Positions 21,454 to 32,892 of a DNA stretch of 64,000 nt are shown here, piece by piece. The DNA is taken from NCBI GenBank assembly GCA_965178125.1, contig OZ237769.1:1-64000 (forward strand). Reading direction: 5' to 3'. Both the position numbers and the translations under genes were made by a program. The stretch's first letter is position 1. Each line of letters starts with the position of its first letter. Below the pieces are notes generated by a model. It did not search any database. It worked only from the letters and a program-made list of their open reading frames with translations, and was not told where the DNA came from. Source of the stretch: Bilabrum cf. latius. Lineage: Eukaryota; Bigyra: Bicosoecida; Bigyra; Bicosoecida.

Positions 21454-24400
21454 ATGCGCTGCGTGAGCTTTCTCTGCTTTCTCGTCATGGCGACCGCAAA
21501 CCGTCCTTTCGAGGACGTCATGCTCCGCAAAGGCAGTGATACTGAGCTGGTTAGAGGCAGCGGAGTGCTGCCCCTGAGCATCAGTGCGGGGTTTGGCACG
21601 GACCTCGCTTGGGCTGGCTACGTCGGCGGGGACGGGGCCGGGCACAGGATCTTCGTCACCGGCCACAGGTCGCGGTCACTGTGGGTCCTGTGGGTCTCGC
21701 CTGATGCCTCCAAAGTAGAGCGCTACGCTCGCATCAAGGTCAAGGAGGGGCCGGGCTTTGGCAGTAGCGTTACAGTCCTGGGTGACATCGACGGCAACTC
21801 GAGCACCATCGAGCTCGCCGTGGGCACTTCCCAGGAGCGCGCCTAGGGCGGCATGGACATCATCTCGCTCTCCCCAGACGCGCAGTCCATCGTGTGGAGG
21901 AAGCCTATCACGATTCATGGGTCCACCAACTTCGGGCTTGCAGGCTCCACCTCAGCAGGGAGCGTCGATGGCGACGGGCGGTGCGAGCTCATTGCCGGGG
22001 CTCCCGACGCAGATGCGGGCAGGGCAAACTCGGGCACCCTGCACATCCTGTGGCTGAGCGAGACGGGCACCATCACGCGCAACGTCGCGATCACCAACGG
22101 CAAGGGCGGGATGCCCTCCGGGACCATCCCGAGCAACGGCTACTTCGGGTCAAGCGTGCAGTTCGCCGGAGACGTGGACGGCGATGGCCGAGCATCCGAG
22201 ATCGCGGTATCAAGCAAGCACCCAGACAGATCAGGCACCATGTACATGCTGTGGCTGGACGATGCCGGCACCTCGATGAGCCGGATCGTCACGCTGCGAT
22301 CCACGAAGCGCCTGCAGTGGCTTGCCATGTGGGTGGGCGATATCGACGGCGACGGACTTTCATCTGAGATGGTCATGGCCATGGCAGATCTTTCCACAGG
22401 GGATGTTGGAGTGTAGGTGGCGCACCTATCTTCTGATGGCACCGAGATCCAGGGCACCCGCCATCTCACGAGGTCAGACGGCGGCCTGCCTGCCCTTGAG
22501 CTGGACCTGGCCTCCGGGCTCGGCGCATCAATGGGCGTCATACCACCGGTGCTCTCGGCCAGGACTGCAACCGCAGCCGTGCTGGTTGGTGCTCCGAACA
22601 GCGGCGCTTCCAGTGCCGGCTCCATGCACTCGGTGCCACTCGCTGCTGATGACACCCTCGCCATCCGAAGCGGCAGGGAGCTGCAGGTCGCAATGGAGGA
22701 GGCCGACGCATGCCGAGCGTGGGAAGAAGCAGCAGCGAACGACGCATATAACAGCATACCGGCGGAGGATGCCCAGTCGTCATACGCTTGCAGGCTGGGC
22801 TACCTGGGCGGCAACCACGACTGCATCGCGGCCGTGATCCCAGGAGGGCTGCTGCGCGGAGGTGCAGGGTACGTGAGCCAGTCCGACGAGTCGGCTCCGG
22901 GCATGAGCGACCCCTCCTACAGCTGGAAGCGCGTCCGTGACCTGGTGCACGTGTGGCTACACGATGCGTCGCTGCTGGGGATGCACACGCCGTGGGATCC
23001 TCAGAGTCGGTCCCGGATGCCCGGTGTGTGGGTGGGAGGAGAGCCGTGCCACGTGGTGGGCATCCGAGTGGACCCGGCGGTGGTGACGTGCCGACCGGCG
23101 CGGACGCTGCCGAAGGGCGTGCATCGCGTGGTTGTGTACTCGAAGGGTAGTTGGAGCAATAGCTCCGAGACTGATAGAAGTGGCGCGTGGAATGACGGGG
23201 TTCCTCGAGTGCTGGTGGGACCAGCGGCTAATCCGGCCTCGATCGTGCTGCAAGTCGGCAAAGTACGGAGCATTCCGCCCCTCCCATTGGGCCCAGGATC
23301 CAGGAGCACTCCCCAGCTGAGCGAAGGCGGCGGCTACGGCAGGTCCATGGCCCCGCTGGGTGACATGGATGATGTCGGTGCGTTGCAGAATGCCGTGGGG
23401 CCCCGTGCTGACGGTGATGGGGGGTTAGATGGACGGGCAAGGGAAAGCCGGTTGCTACAGTCGAGTAGCGTGGTGAAGTCGCATTAGAAGATATCTGGCA
23501 CGCAGGGCGGATTTTTAGGCCAGCTTGAAAATGGTGACCACTTTGGACATTCCATGACGTCGCTGGGGGACATGAACGGAGATGGGGTGGTGGACATTGC
23601 CGTGGGGGCGTACGGTACAGATGATGGAGGCTAGCGTAGAGGTGCAGTGTGGATCCTCTTCCTGGACACCGACGGCACGGTGAAGTCGCAGCAGAAGATA
23701 TCGGATACGCAGGGCGGCTTCACCGGGCAGCTGGGTAACTATGACATTTTTGGCTATTCGGTGACATCACTAGGGGACTTTGATAGAGATGGGGTGGTGG
23801 ACATAGCCGTGGGGGCGCATCTAAATAATGATGGAGGCCCAGATCGAGGAGCTGTCTGGATACTGTTCCTGCATTCGAACGGCACGGTGAAGTCGCAGCA
23901 GAAGATTTCGGACACGGAGGGCGGCTTCACAGGGCAGCTTGATGATAGCGACTACTTCGGCTATTCGGTGACATCACTGGGAGACATCAACGGCGACGGG
24001 GCGCTGGACATTGCCGTGGGGGCGCATTCGGACGATGATGGAGGCACTGACCGGGGTGCTGTTTGGGTACTGTTCATGCATTCGAACGGCACGGTCAGGT
24101 CGCATCAGAAGATATCGGACACGCAGGGCGGCTTCACCGGGCAGCTGGGTAATAGCGACCACTTCGGCGGTCCAGTGAAATCACTAGGTGACTTGGATGG
24201 CGACGGGGTGGTAGACATAGGCGTTGGGGTACACAAAGATGATGATGGAGGCACAGATCGAGGAGCTGTCTGGATACTATTCCTGCATTCGAACGGCACG
24301 GTGAAGTCGCAACAGAAGATATCGGACACGGAGGGCGGCTTTTTGGGTCAGATTGGAAATGGTAACTTCTTTGGACATTCCATGACCTTGGTGGGGGACT

Positions 24401-26623
24401 TGGATGGCGACGGGATGGTGGACATTGCCGTGGGGGCATTCAGAAGCTATGATGGGGGTCAAAGTCGAGGCGCTGTTTGGATACTGTTCATGCATTCGAA
24501 CAGCACGGTGAAGTCGCAGCAGAAGATTTCGGACACGCAGGGCGGCTTCACAGGGAAGCTCGACACTTGGGACCAATTCGGCGCTTCGGTGACATCACTG
24601 GGAGACATCAACGGCGACGGGGCGCTGGACATTGCCGTGGGGGCGCATTCGGACGATGATGGAGGCACTGACCGGGGTGCTGTTTGGGTGCTGTTCCTGC
24701 GAAACCTCCAACCAGAGACTTCACCTACTCCCTCCCCTGGCCCATCAAGCACTAGCACTAGCACAGCCACGGTCAGCCCCACGAGCAGCAGCACCAGTTC
24801 GGCCACGGTGTCACCGGTAAGCCATGAAGATAATGTGACAAGATGCCCGAGTCATGCAAATACGTGCCACCGGAAGCCGTTGCGATCCCACCACTGACCA
24901 CGTGCACTGTACCACCATGCCTCTTGCCCCGCAGACCCCGTCGACCACCAGCACGGCCACGGTTAGCCCCACGAGCAGCAGCACCAGTTCACCCTCTGCG
25001 TCGCCGTCCTCAATATATCGGTCGTGCCGGGATTCGCCATGCAGACAGGGGCTGTGCTACGACGTTTCTGGCTTGGATGCTCCCTTCATCTGTCTTTGCA
25101 GCCCAGGATGGACCAAGAACGATGACGGTCTCTGCACAATACGACGATAGGAGGTGCCTTGCGAAGACACGGATTGCGGTAACGGCCAGTGCATCGAGGA
25201 TGGGCGGGCGAGGGAAGGGTACTACTGCAGATGCGATGACGGATGGACGCAGCATGGCACTCTATCCAGCAGCTGCACAGTACCCCAGGATCCGTGCGAC
25301 CCATCGCCGTGCAGGAACCAAGGACAGTGCATCCAGCCCGCATATAATGGTAGCAGTCCGACTTGCGAGTGTGCCGAGGGTTTCTCCGGGGACCGATGCC
25401 AGGTAGTGGAGGTGCACGGCGTGTGCGAGAGCGAACCATGCGGGCTTGGCATCTGCATTGAGGATTCTACTAGTCATGATGGCCACAGATGCAGCTGTGA
25501 CCCGGGATCCACGTACGACGCAGCCAGAACCTGCATTTCCGCAGCACAGCTTTTCGATGATGCCAGCCCCCTGCAGCCCGCGTGCAGCGACGGCGAGAGA
25601 AATGGCATGGAGTCGGACGTCGACTGCGGGTGGGAGGGTGAGACACAGCGGGAGCAGTGCCCGCTGTGTGCTGAGGGGTAGCGGTGCCTGTCGAGTAGGA
25701 ACTGCAAAGACGGGCTTGTGTGCCGCTAGAGGACGGGCACCTGCGGGCCTGGTGTACAGCCACCGGGTTTGTGGGTCACACTGGAGCAGGTGGGAATCCG
25801 TGGAGTGTCGGTGGGTTAGTTCATGGACGTGCTGGCAGGGCTCTTCACGGCGCTTCTAAGAGCCAAGTTCGATTGCTTAGAAGTGGTCATCGACCGGGTG
25901 CTGGCGTTTGAATTGCCGGGAGTCCGACAACTGTCGATGCCGAGGGTACACGCATTGCACAGTGCATCGACTACCGCCAGGAGCAGCGCTTTACGATCCA
26001 TGCAGGAGGCAGACAGTGTGGGTGCCGGGGGATCTAGCGCGATCACGATGGATTTTAGTATCCAGTTCCAGTTCAAAGAAGACATTCTGGAGACTGAAGT
26101 AGCATTGTTAAGGTACATTCAGAGTGAACCTGTGACTGGCGGCAACGGGCTGCTGGAGGACCTTATCACCTATGTGCCTTCAATCGGATCCCGGCTGTCG
26201 GTGGTATCTGATAGATTGGAGATATCATCGGATTTGCTAGTGGTGGACAGGACGGAGAGGGTCCGGGACGAGGTTGCACCGTCACAGCATGATACAGATG
26301 ATAGTGCATCAATGGATGGGGGGCCATCCGAAGAAGCGGGGGGCGACAGTGGATCCAGGAGCGTAGTGATCGCGGCTGTCGCGTCCTCAACAGCAGTCGT
26401 GGCGCTGTGCGGGGCAGCCGCTATAGCCTTGTACATCTACACGAAGAACCGCAAGGCTACACAAAAAGAAGCCATCGCTTCATCTGTCGTAAGGCTAGGA
26501 AAAGTGTCTCTAGGGGAGCAACGGGAGGGTAAGGGGCAGGGGGGGGTGGAGGAATAGGTGGAGGAAGGAGAGAACGGGCAGAGGACGACAGCGAGGGAGG
26601 GCAGTAGGGGAGTGATTGCGTGA
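21454..26623 (+). CDS. Single-pass membrane protein: signal peptide, FG-GAP repeats, EGF-like domains, TM, tail
   Basis: Exon 1 is 21454-24816 and exon 2 is 24935-26623, joined by a 118-base gtaagc...cccgcag intron in phase 0. The product has about 1,683 residues and ends at TGA. It starts with a signal peptide (MRCVSFLCFLVMATA). Integrin-alpha-like FG-GAP repeats follow, with calcium-binding-type loops such as GDVDGDG and GDINGDGALDIAVGA; residues about 678-1090 hold six 69-residue units. Then come a Ser/Thr/Pro linker, four EGF-like modules (about 1149-1323), a transmembrane helix (about 1597-1622, VVIAAVASSTAVVALCG) and a basic tail. It probably sits in the plasma membrane as an adhesion or sensing protein, by analogy only. 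Nine UAGs lie in frame: 21844, 22414, 23485, 23632, 25148, 25679, 25727, 25817 and 26555. Under the standard code it breaks into more than six ORFs. Confidence 0.85.
23488..24720 (+). repeat. Six 207-bp coding repeats (FG-GAP, 69 residues each)
   Basis: The KISDT segment recurs at 23488, 23695, 23902, 24109, 24316 and 24523, exactly 207 bases apart. Each unit carries a GD-x-(D/N)GDG-x-x-DIAVGA calcium loop followed by RGAVWILF. The first unit includes the UAG at 23632, and another UAG at 23485 lies just before it. Their sister positions are CAG or CAA in other units. Confidence 0.93.
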
Positions 26624-26671
26624 GGCACGGAGGCACGACGAGTCTCCAACGCTGATGCTAGCCATGGTAGC

Positions 26672-27297
26672 GGTCCCGATTTGTTATAATACGAAGGCAT
26701 AATTAATCTCTGTCCAACCTGCCGGTTGGTATTTGCTGAGAAAGACGGCGATGGGGACGGGGTGAGCTGGCCCGCACCAGCCTCACCCAAGGGCTGCCCG
26801 CCTCGGCAGCCCCACACCACCACGTCCCGGTCGTCGTCAGGGAACGTGAGCTCCCTGCCGGCAGGTTTGATATCAATCACACATAAAACACGTCAAGCAG
26901 GGACCAGTTGGCCGGATCAGCAGGTAGCATCCTGCACCGCAGCCAGTCTGTCCTGCCGTAGACCCTCCATGAGCTCACGGGTGGGCGGGCTTTCAACAGA
27001 ACTCCAGTGCCCAGATCTTTATATCTGTGGCGCTGCATGTTTCGTCTCAGCCTCCACTCGAGCACTTGCCCCAAGGGAAGTGCCTCGGGAGCACAAACCA
27101 GGACCCGAACGACTCGGAATCAGTCGGGCCTGATCCCAAGTCTTACCGGGTCCCGATTTGTTATAATACGAAGGCATAATTAATCTCTGTCCAACCTGCC
27201 GGTTGGTATTTGCTGAGAAAGACGGCGATGGGGACGGGGTGAGCTGGCCCGCACCAGCCTCACCCAAGGGCTGCCCGCCTCGGCAGCCCCACACCAC
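26672..27297 (+). repeat. Dispersed repeat R1, two direct copies 477 bases apart
   Basis: A 149-base sequence beginning tcccgatttgttataatacg lies at 26672-26820 and again at 27149-27297. Between the copies lies repeat R2. Confidence 0.85.
26992..27148 (+). repeat. Dispersed repeat R2, copy 1
   Basis: About 155 bases (tttcaacagaactccagtgc to caagtcttaccg), found again nearly unchanged at about 32735-32892, 5.7 kb away. R1 and R2 together look like pieces of a dispersed element. No terminal inverted repeats were seen. Confidence 0.85.
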
Positions 27298-27360
27298 ATT
27301 GATGCTACTCGGACGGGAGGGGCGCCCGTCCGTTGTCCTCTCGCCATTCTGACTCATTCC

Positions 27361-28284
27361 TTAGAGCTCCGCTACTGCCTTCTTGAACGCCACAGCCAGC
27401 TTGGGCAAGTGGTCCTTGCTCATGTAGTACACGGCATTCTCCAACGACTTCCAGTCGGCGTGCTTGTACATAACACCCACGGCGGCAACTGTTGCCCGTT
27501 CGCCTAGAGTGCGTGCTGAAGAACTCCGTGATCTCGCTCGTGCCCGTGCAGTACGCCTCCATCATCCTCCTGATGGCTGTCGACCAGCTTGCTTACCAAC
27601 GCTTTGTTGTCTTGGCGTCCGAATTCACGAACCGATAGGTCTTGGAGTCAGCAGGGTCGTCGCCACAGCCGGCTAGTCTACTGCAATGTCCCCCAGATCG
27701 TGGTTCGCTGATGCACCTCGTCCAGTCGCTTCGGTGCGGTCTGGCCCATTGGGATGAGCACTGCCTACGGCGTGTCCCTTACAGCTGTTGTCTTCCAGAG
27801 AGAGAACATGGCCATATATGTGCACTTGCCCTTGTACATCATACTCGCGTCATCCATGGTCCGGGACCGCAGCTCGTTGCCGCGACACGTGCCGCCGATG
27901 CCCACTAGTGGAGCCTCGAGGGCAAGGATCTCTTCGGGTTTGCCCGCCTTGGGCACGCTGTCCGTGTTTATTGAGGTGCTCCATCTAGATGATGGGAGCA
28001 CGCTTCTTCCGGTTGCCCACGTCGTGCAGCCTCTTGTCCCTGCCTACCATCACCGTGTTGGTCGTTCCGGATGTGTCGGGGGATGGAGATGCAGCCCGTC
28101 ACGTCGATATATCTCGACACGTGGAGAAGATTGACCTGAGCGTGGAGCCCTGGAGATTGCCGCGCTCCATGCGCAGCACCATATGGGCAGGGATCCGGTC
28201 AAGATTCTTGATCGCCTCCGCAATCGTGGTGCCGTTGGGGCCGAAGTCTATCAACAGTCTACCTACTGGACGACGCGAAGCCAC
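27361..28284 (-). pseudogene. Decayed unrecognised minus-strand gene with frameshifts
   Basis: The clearest piece is the 3' end (27361-27510): VMYKHADWKSLENAVYYMSK to AFKKAVAEL, ending in TAA. Just upstream, MMEAYCTGTSEITEFFSTH continues the same protein in another frame, and SDAKTTK / ALVSKLVDSHQ lies in a third, so about three one-base shifts fall within 200 bases. Further upstream on the same strand are MMYKGKCTYMAMFSLWKT with GTCRGNELRSRT before it (27765-28001) and LLIDFGPNGTTIAEAIKNLD (28099-28284, TGA). Several UAGs are again compatible with Gln. Either this is a pseudogene or the sequence here is poor. I do not recognise the family. Confidence 0.45.
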
Positions 28285-28499
28285 TCGCGCCGGCTCGCCA
28301 GGCTGACATCAACCGCACTGCAGCGTATGGCAGGCGCACCCAAGCGCCATCGAGACCAAGCAAGCCCAACTCTGTGGCAGCCGACGCGAAGCAGCCCACC
28401 CCGGCTCGCCTGGCTGACTTTGACAGCAAGGCGGCCACTGGCAGGCGCGCACATGCGCCATCAAGCCCCAGCAAGAGCAAGTATACCCATAATGCACGC

Positions 28500-30330
28500 T
28501 GATCCCTCCAGCCTCATAGTCTGCACCACGATGTGCTCGGCTCTCACCAGCCGCCGGGCCTGCACCACGATGTGCTCGGCTCTCACCAGCCTCAGAGTCT
28601 GCACCACGATGTACTCTGCTCACAGCAGCCGCAGAGTCTGCACCACGATGTGCTCTGTTCACAGCAGCCGCAGAGTCTGCACCACGATGTGCGCGTCTCT
28701 CAACAGCCGCAGAGTCCGCACCACGATGCGCTCTGCTCACACAAGCACAGAGTCTGCACCACGATGTGCTCTGCTCACCTTAGCCGCAGAGTATCCTCGT
28801 CGTCATCCCCATCAGATACCTCTGCCTGTTTCCCACCGGCGAGCCCTCGTTGAATAGAGCCTACGGGGTCAACCCTAGTCGCCTCGGCAGAGCTGCCCTA
28901 TAAGAGGGCAAGACGCACATCCGGAGCGGGAGGAGAGGCAGCTGGCATCTACAGCGAGGCGCGCTGCTCACAGCAGCCGCCGAGCCTGCACCACGATGTG
29001 CTCTGCTCACTCTAGCCGCAGAGTATCCTCGTCGTCATGCCCATCAGATACCTCTGCCTGTTTCCCACCGGCGAGCCCTCGTTGAATAGAGCCTACGGGG
29101 TCAACCCTAGTCGCCTCGGCAGAGCTGCCCTATAAGAGGGCAAGACGCACATCCGGAGCGGGAGGAGAGGCAGCTGGCATCTACAGCGAGGCGCGCTGCT
29201 CACAGCAGCCGCAGAGTCTGCACCCCGATGTGCGCTTCTCTCACTAGCCGCCGGGCCTGCACCACGATGTGCTCGGCTCTAACTAGCCGCAGAGTCTGCA
29301 CCACGATGTGCTCTGCTCTCACCAGCCGCCGGGCCTGCACCACGATGTGCTCTGCTCACATCAGCCGCCGGGCCTGCACCACGATGTGCTCTGCTCACAG
29401 CAGCCGCAGAGTCTGCACCACGATGTGCTCTGTTCACAGCAGCCGCAGAGTCTGCACCACGATGTGCGCGTCTCTCAACAGCCGCAGAGTCCGCACCACG
29501 ATGCGCTCTGCTCACACAAGCACAGAGTTGGCACCACGATGTGCTCTGCTCACCTTAGCCGCAGAGTATCCTCGTCGTCATCCCCATCAGATACCTCTGC
29601 CTGTTTCCCACCAGCGAGCCCTCGTTGAATAGAGCCTACGGCGTCAACCCTAGTCGCCTCGGCAGAGCTGCCCTATAAGAGGGCAAGACGCACATCCGGA
29701 GCGGGAGGAGAGGCAGCTGGCATCTACAGCGAGGCGCGCTGCTCACAGCAGCCGCCGAGCCTGCACCACGATGTGCTCTGCTCACTCTAGCCGCAGAGTA
29801 TCCTCGTCGTCATTCCCATCAGATACCTCTGCCTGTTTCCCACCAGCGAGCCCTCGTTGAATAGAGCCTACGGGGTCAACCCTAGTCGCCTCGGCAGAGC
29901 TGCCCTATAAGAGGGCAAGACGCACATCCGGAGCGGGAGGAGAGGCAGCTGGCATCTACAGCGAGGCGCGCTGCTCACAGCAGCCGCCGAGCCTGCACCA
30001 CGATGTGCTCGGCTCTCACTAGCCGCAGAGTCTGCACCCCGATGTGCTCGGCTCTCACCAGCCGCAGAGTATCCTCGTCGTCATGCCCATCAGATACCTC
30101 TGCCTGTTTCCCACCGGCGAGCCCTCGTTGAATAGAGCCTACGGGGTCAACCCTAGTCGCCTCGGCAGAGCTGCCCTATAAGAGGGCAAGACGCACATCC
30201 GGAGCGGGAGGAGAGGCAGCTGGCATCTACAGCGAGGCGCGCTGCTCACAGCAGCCGCCGAGCCTGCACCACGATGTGCTCTGCTCACTCTAGCCGCAGA
30301 GTATCCTCGTCGTCATCCCCATCAGATACC
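28500..30330 (+). repeat. Nested tandem repeats (about 39-bp units inside a 232-271-bp unit)
   Basis: Short units built on agtctgcaccacgatgtgct recur many times. A larger unit containing tatcctcgtcgtcat recurs at 28792, 29024, 29567, 29799, 30070 and 30302, with 232- or 271-base steps inside clusters. On the minus strand, reading UAG as Gln keeps a frame open across several units (for example around 30290 and the 232-base unit). The array may therefore lie within a repetitive coding region, but no start or stop is secure. Confidence 0.8.
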
Positions 30331-31855
30331 TCTGCCTGTTGCCCACCGGCGAGCCCTCGTCGAATAGAGCCCACGGCGTCAACCCCCGAGGCCTCGGCAG
30401 ATCTGCCCTATAAGAGGGCAGACGCACATCCGGGGCTGAAGGAGAGGCAGCCAATAGGTCTCCCGAGAGTTGATCGGTTGTACGCAAAGCAGAGCTGGGC
30501 GGGGCCCGTAAGGGCCGCACAGCCACCCCAGCGTGGGACCCGCTCGACGGTAGGAGTGTGGGTCCAAGCCCATCTTTCCCCCTACTGTCGGCTATATCCC
30601 TTCTAGGAACGGAGCTGGAAGACGATGACGAAGAAGCACTACCTGAGGCCCCGCCCCGGCCAAGTACTTGTGTCGCGGCGATACGGCTGGCCCCACCTCC
30701 GGCAGCCAGCATCGCCTTGGCACGTTCAGCAGCGGAATCTGGCGCACGGGTGTAGGTCACGCTCTCCTGCTTGATCCAGCTACAACCTCAGCGCCCGAGG
30801 GTACCACACTGCTGCCGCTGCCGGAGTAGTGGCGCCGGCGACGTCGGAGCACTCTCCCCGCCCACGTCGGCGTCCCTCCTGAACCGGGCGCTGCTGCCGC
30901 CGCTTTCGTTTTTGCGCTATGGAGGATTTCCCCGCTGCGGAAAGCTCGAGGACGGCGGCCACTACATCATTTGCGAGTATGGCCTCCTCCATCACCACGG
31001 TCTGCACGTCCTGCAGCTTGACTGCGCCTTGAGCCCGACACGTCAGGCCCGCCGAGCACCTGCACTCCGTGGGTGCCCTTCGCACCAGCTCGCCAAGCTG
31101 CCCTCCACAGCAGGACAGTCTATGGCAGGCACACACTAGCGTTATCAAGACCATGCTAGCCCAAGTCGATCTACTAGACGACGCAAAGCGACTCGCCCAG
31201 CCTCGCCCAGATGACATCTACAGCAAGGCGCGCTGCTCACAGCAGCCGCCGGGCCTGCACCACGATGTGCTCGGCTCTCACCAGCCGCAGATTCTGCTGC
31301 CCCCTCGTCGTCATCCCCATCAGATACCTCTGCATGTTTCCCACCGGCGAGCCCTCGTTGACTAGAGCCCACGGCGTCAACCCCCGAGGCCTCGGCAGAT
31401 CTGCCCTATAAGAGGGCAGACGCACATCCGGGGCTGAAGGAGAGGCAGCCAATAGGTCTCCCGAGAGTTGATCGGTTGTACGCAAAGCAGAGCTGGGCGG
31501 GGCCCGTAAGGGCCGCACAGCCACCCCAGCGTGGGACCCGCTCGACGGTAGGAGTGTGGGTCCAAGCCCATCTTTCCCCCTACTGTCGGCTATATCCCTT
31601 CTAGGAACGGAGCTGGAAGACGATGACGAAGAAGCACTACCTGAGGCCCCGCCCCGGCCAAGTACTTGTGTCGCGGCGATGCGGCTGGCCCCACCTCCGG
31701 CAGCCAGCGTCGCCTTGGCACGTTCAGCAGCGGAATCTGGCGCACGGGTGTAGGTCACGCTCTCCTGCTTGATCCAGCTACAACCTCAGCGCCCGAGGGT
31801 ACCCCACTGCTGCCGCTGCCGGAGTAGTGGCGCCGGCGACGTCGGAGCACTCTCC
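30320..31855 (+). repeat. Direct duplication, 538 bases, offset 998
   Basis: 30320-30857 and 31318-31855 are near-identical. Each contains a minus-strand frame (30290-30760 and 31237-31758) starting TYTRAPDSAAERAK and holding a Ser run (ASGSASSSSSSSS) and RRDIADSRGKDGLG. The first frame meets a UAG at 30290 and continues into the 232-base repeat; the second ends at TGA. The two copies are probably paralogous pieces of one repetitive minus-strand gene family. Function unknown. Confidence 0.8.
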
Positions 31856-31981
31856 TTGCGCCACCTCCTGCACCGGGCGCCGCTGCCTCCGCCTTCTCCT
31901 GCGCGATTGAGAAGTTCCACGATGCGGAGAGCTCGAGGCCGGCAGCCACCAGATCCTTCACGAGCTGGGCCTCCTCCAGCA

Positions 31982-32350
31982 CTACGGTTTGATGTCCTCC
32001 AGCTCTACGGCGTCCGTGCTCGACACGTCAGGCCCGCCGGGCGCCTACTCCGTGGGTGCCGTTCGCCTCGGCCACCCGGTGGCTGCCGCCGTATCCACTG
32101 CCCCAGTTATTGCCGCGTTCTGCAGGCTGATGAGGTGCCGCATCGCCGTCATCTGGAGGAGGTCGCACGCTAGCTGCGCACCTGTTGGCGTGCCGTCGAG
32201 CATGGTCCACCGGAACACCCGCACCATCAGTGGCGCCTCGTCGCCTTCGGCGGACCGCCCTAGCTTAGGGAAAGAGTCGACCATGGCTGCTACCGCCTGT
32301 GGCCGTGGTTTCGAGCTCATTTCTGTGAAGAGAACTAGAGTGGGAGCCAT
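31982..32350 (-). CDS. N-terminal fragment of an unrecognised minus-strand protein
   Basis: An ATG at 32350 opens MAPTLVLFTEMSSKPRPQAV, continues through TPTGAQLACDLLQMTAMRHL and a UAG at 32045-32047, and reaches DAVELEDIK. A related segment upstream of 30780 reads VKLQDVQTVVMEEA. Alignment of the two shows that this copy has lost one base after DI, so the homologous continuation (VVLEEAQLVKDLVAAGLELS, 31980 downward) is in another frame. Hence a likely damaged paralogue. The product is not recognised. It lies at the head of the repeat-rich minus-strand region that ends near 27361. Confidence 0.4.
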
Positions 32351-32734
32351 GCTGACGAGAAAATGATCTCGCCGGCGCTGCTGTGCCTGGTCCGCGGTCT
32401 CGCCTGACTTATACGCGCATTCCGGTTCCGCTGGTGCTTCCTTGCATCCACAAAAGGTAAGCTTGGCTGCGGCTGCGGCCCCCAGGCCGTCAGGGATGCG
32501 GCACGAGCCGGGTCAAAATTTTGCGGTTAACTTCAGATACCCCGGGAACTCGCTACCGGCCGCACTTTGTACGCCCTCCAATAGTTCGTTAATAGTTCAA
32601 ACCAACATTCGCACTAAGAGTGATACGCTAAGCAGGCGAGTACGCATGGCGTTGAGTTGCAGCGTGAGTGTTGGCATTTCGGACCCGTCGGTGGCCAACA
32701 GTCGGTAAATTCCAGAGAATTCGTGGGCACCACC

Positions 32735-32892
32735 TTTCAACAGAACTCCAGTGCCCAGATCTTTATATCTGTGGCGCTGCATGTTTCGTCTCAGCCTCCA
32801 CTCGAGCACTTGCCCCAAGGGAAGTGCCTCGGGAGCACAAACCAGGACCCGAACGACTCGGAATCAGTCGGGCCTGATCCCAAGTCTTACCG
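32735..32892 (+). repeat. Dispersed repeat R2, copy 2
   Basis: Second copy of the R2 sequence at 26992-27148. It is followed by an 18-base G run near 32945. Confidence 0.85.

Noticed and set aside
27765-28001. Naming the RGNEL-containing minus-strand fragment as a transposon or helicase-associated domain
   Set aside because: The resemblance is too short and the gene too damaged to support a family call.
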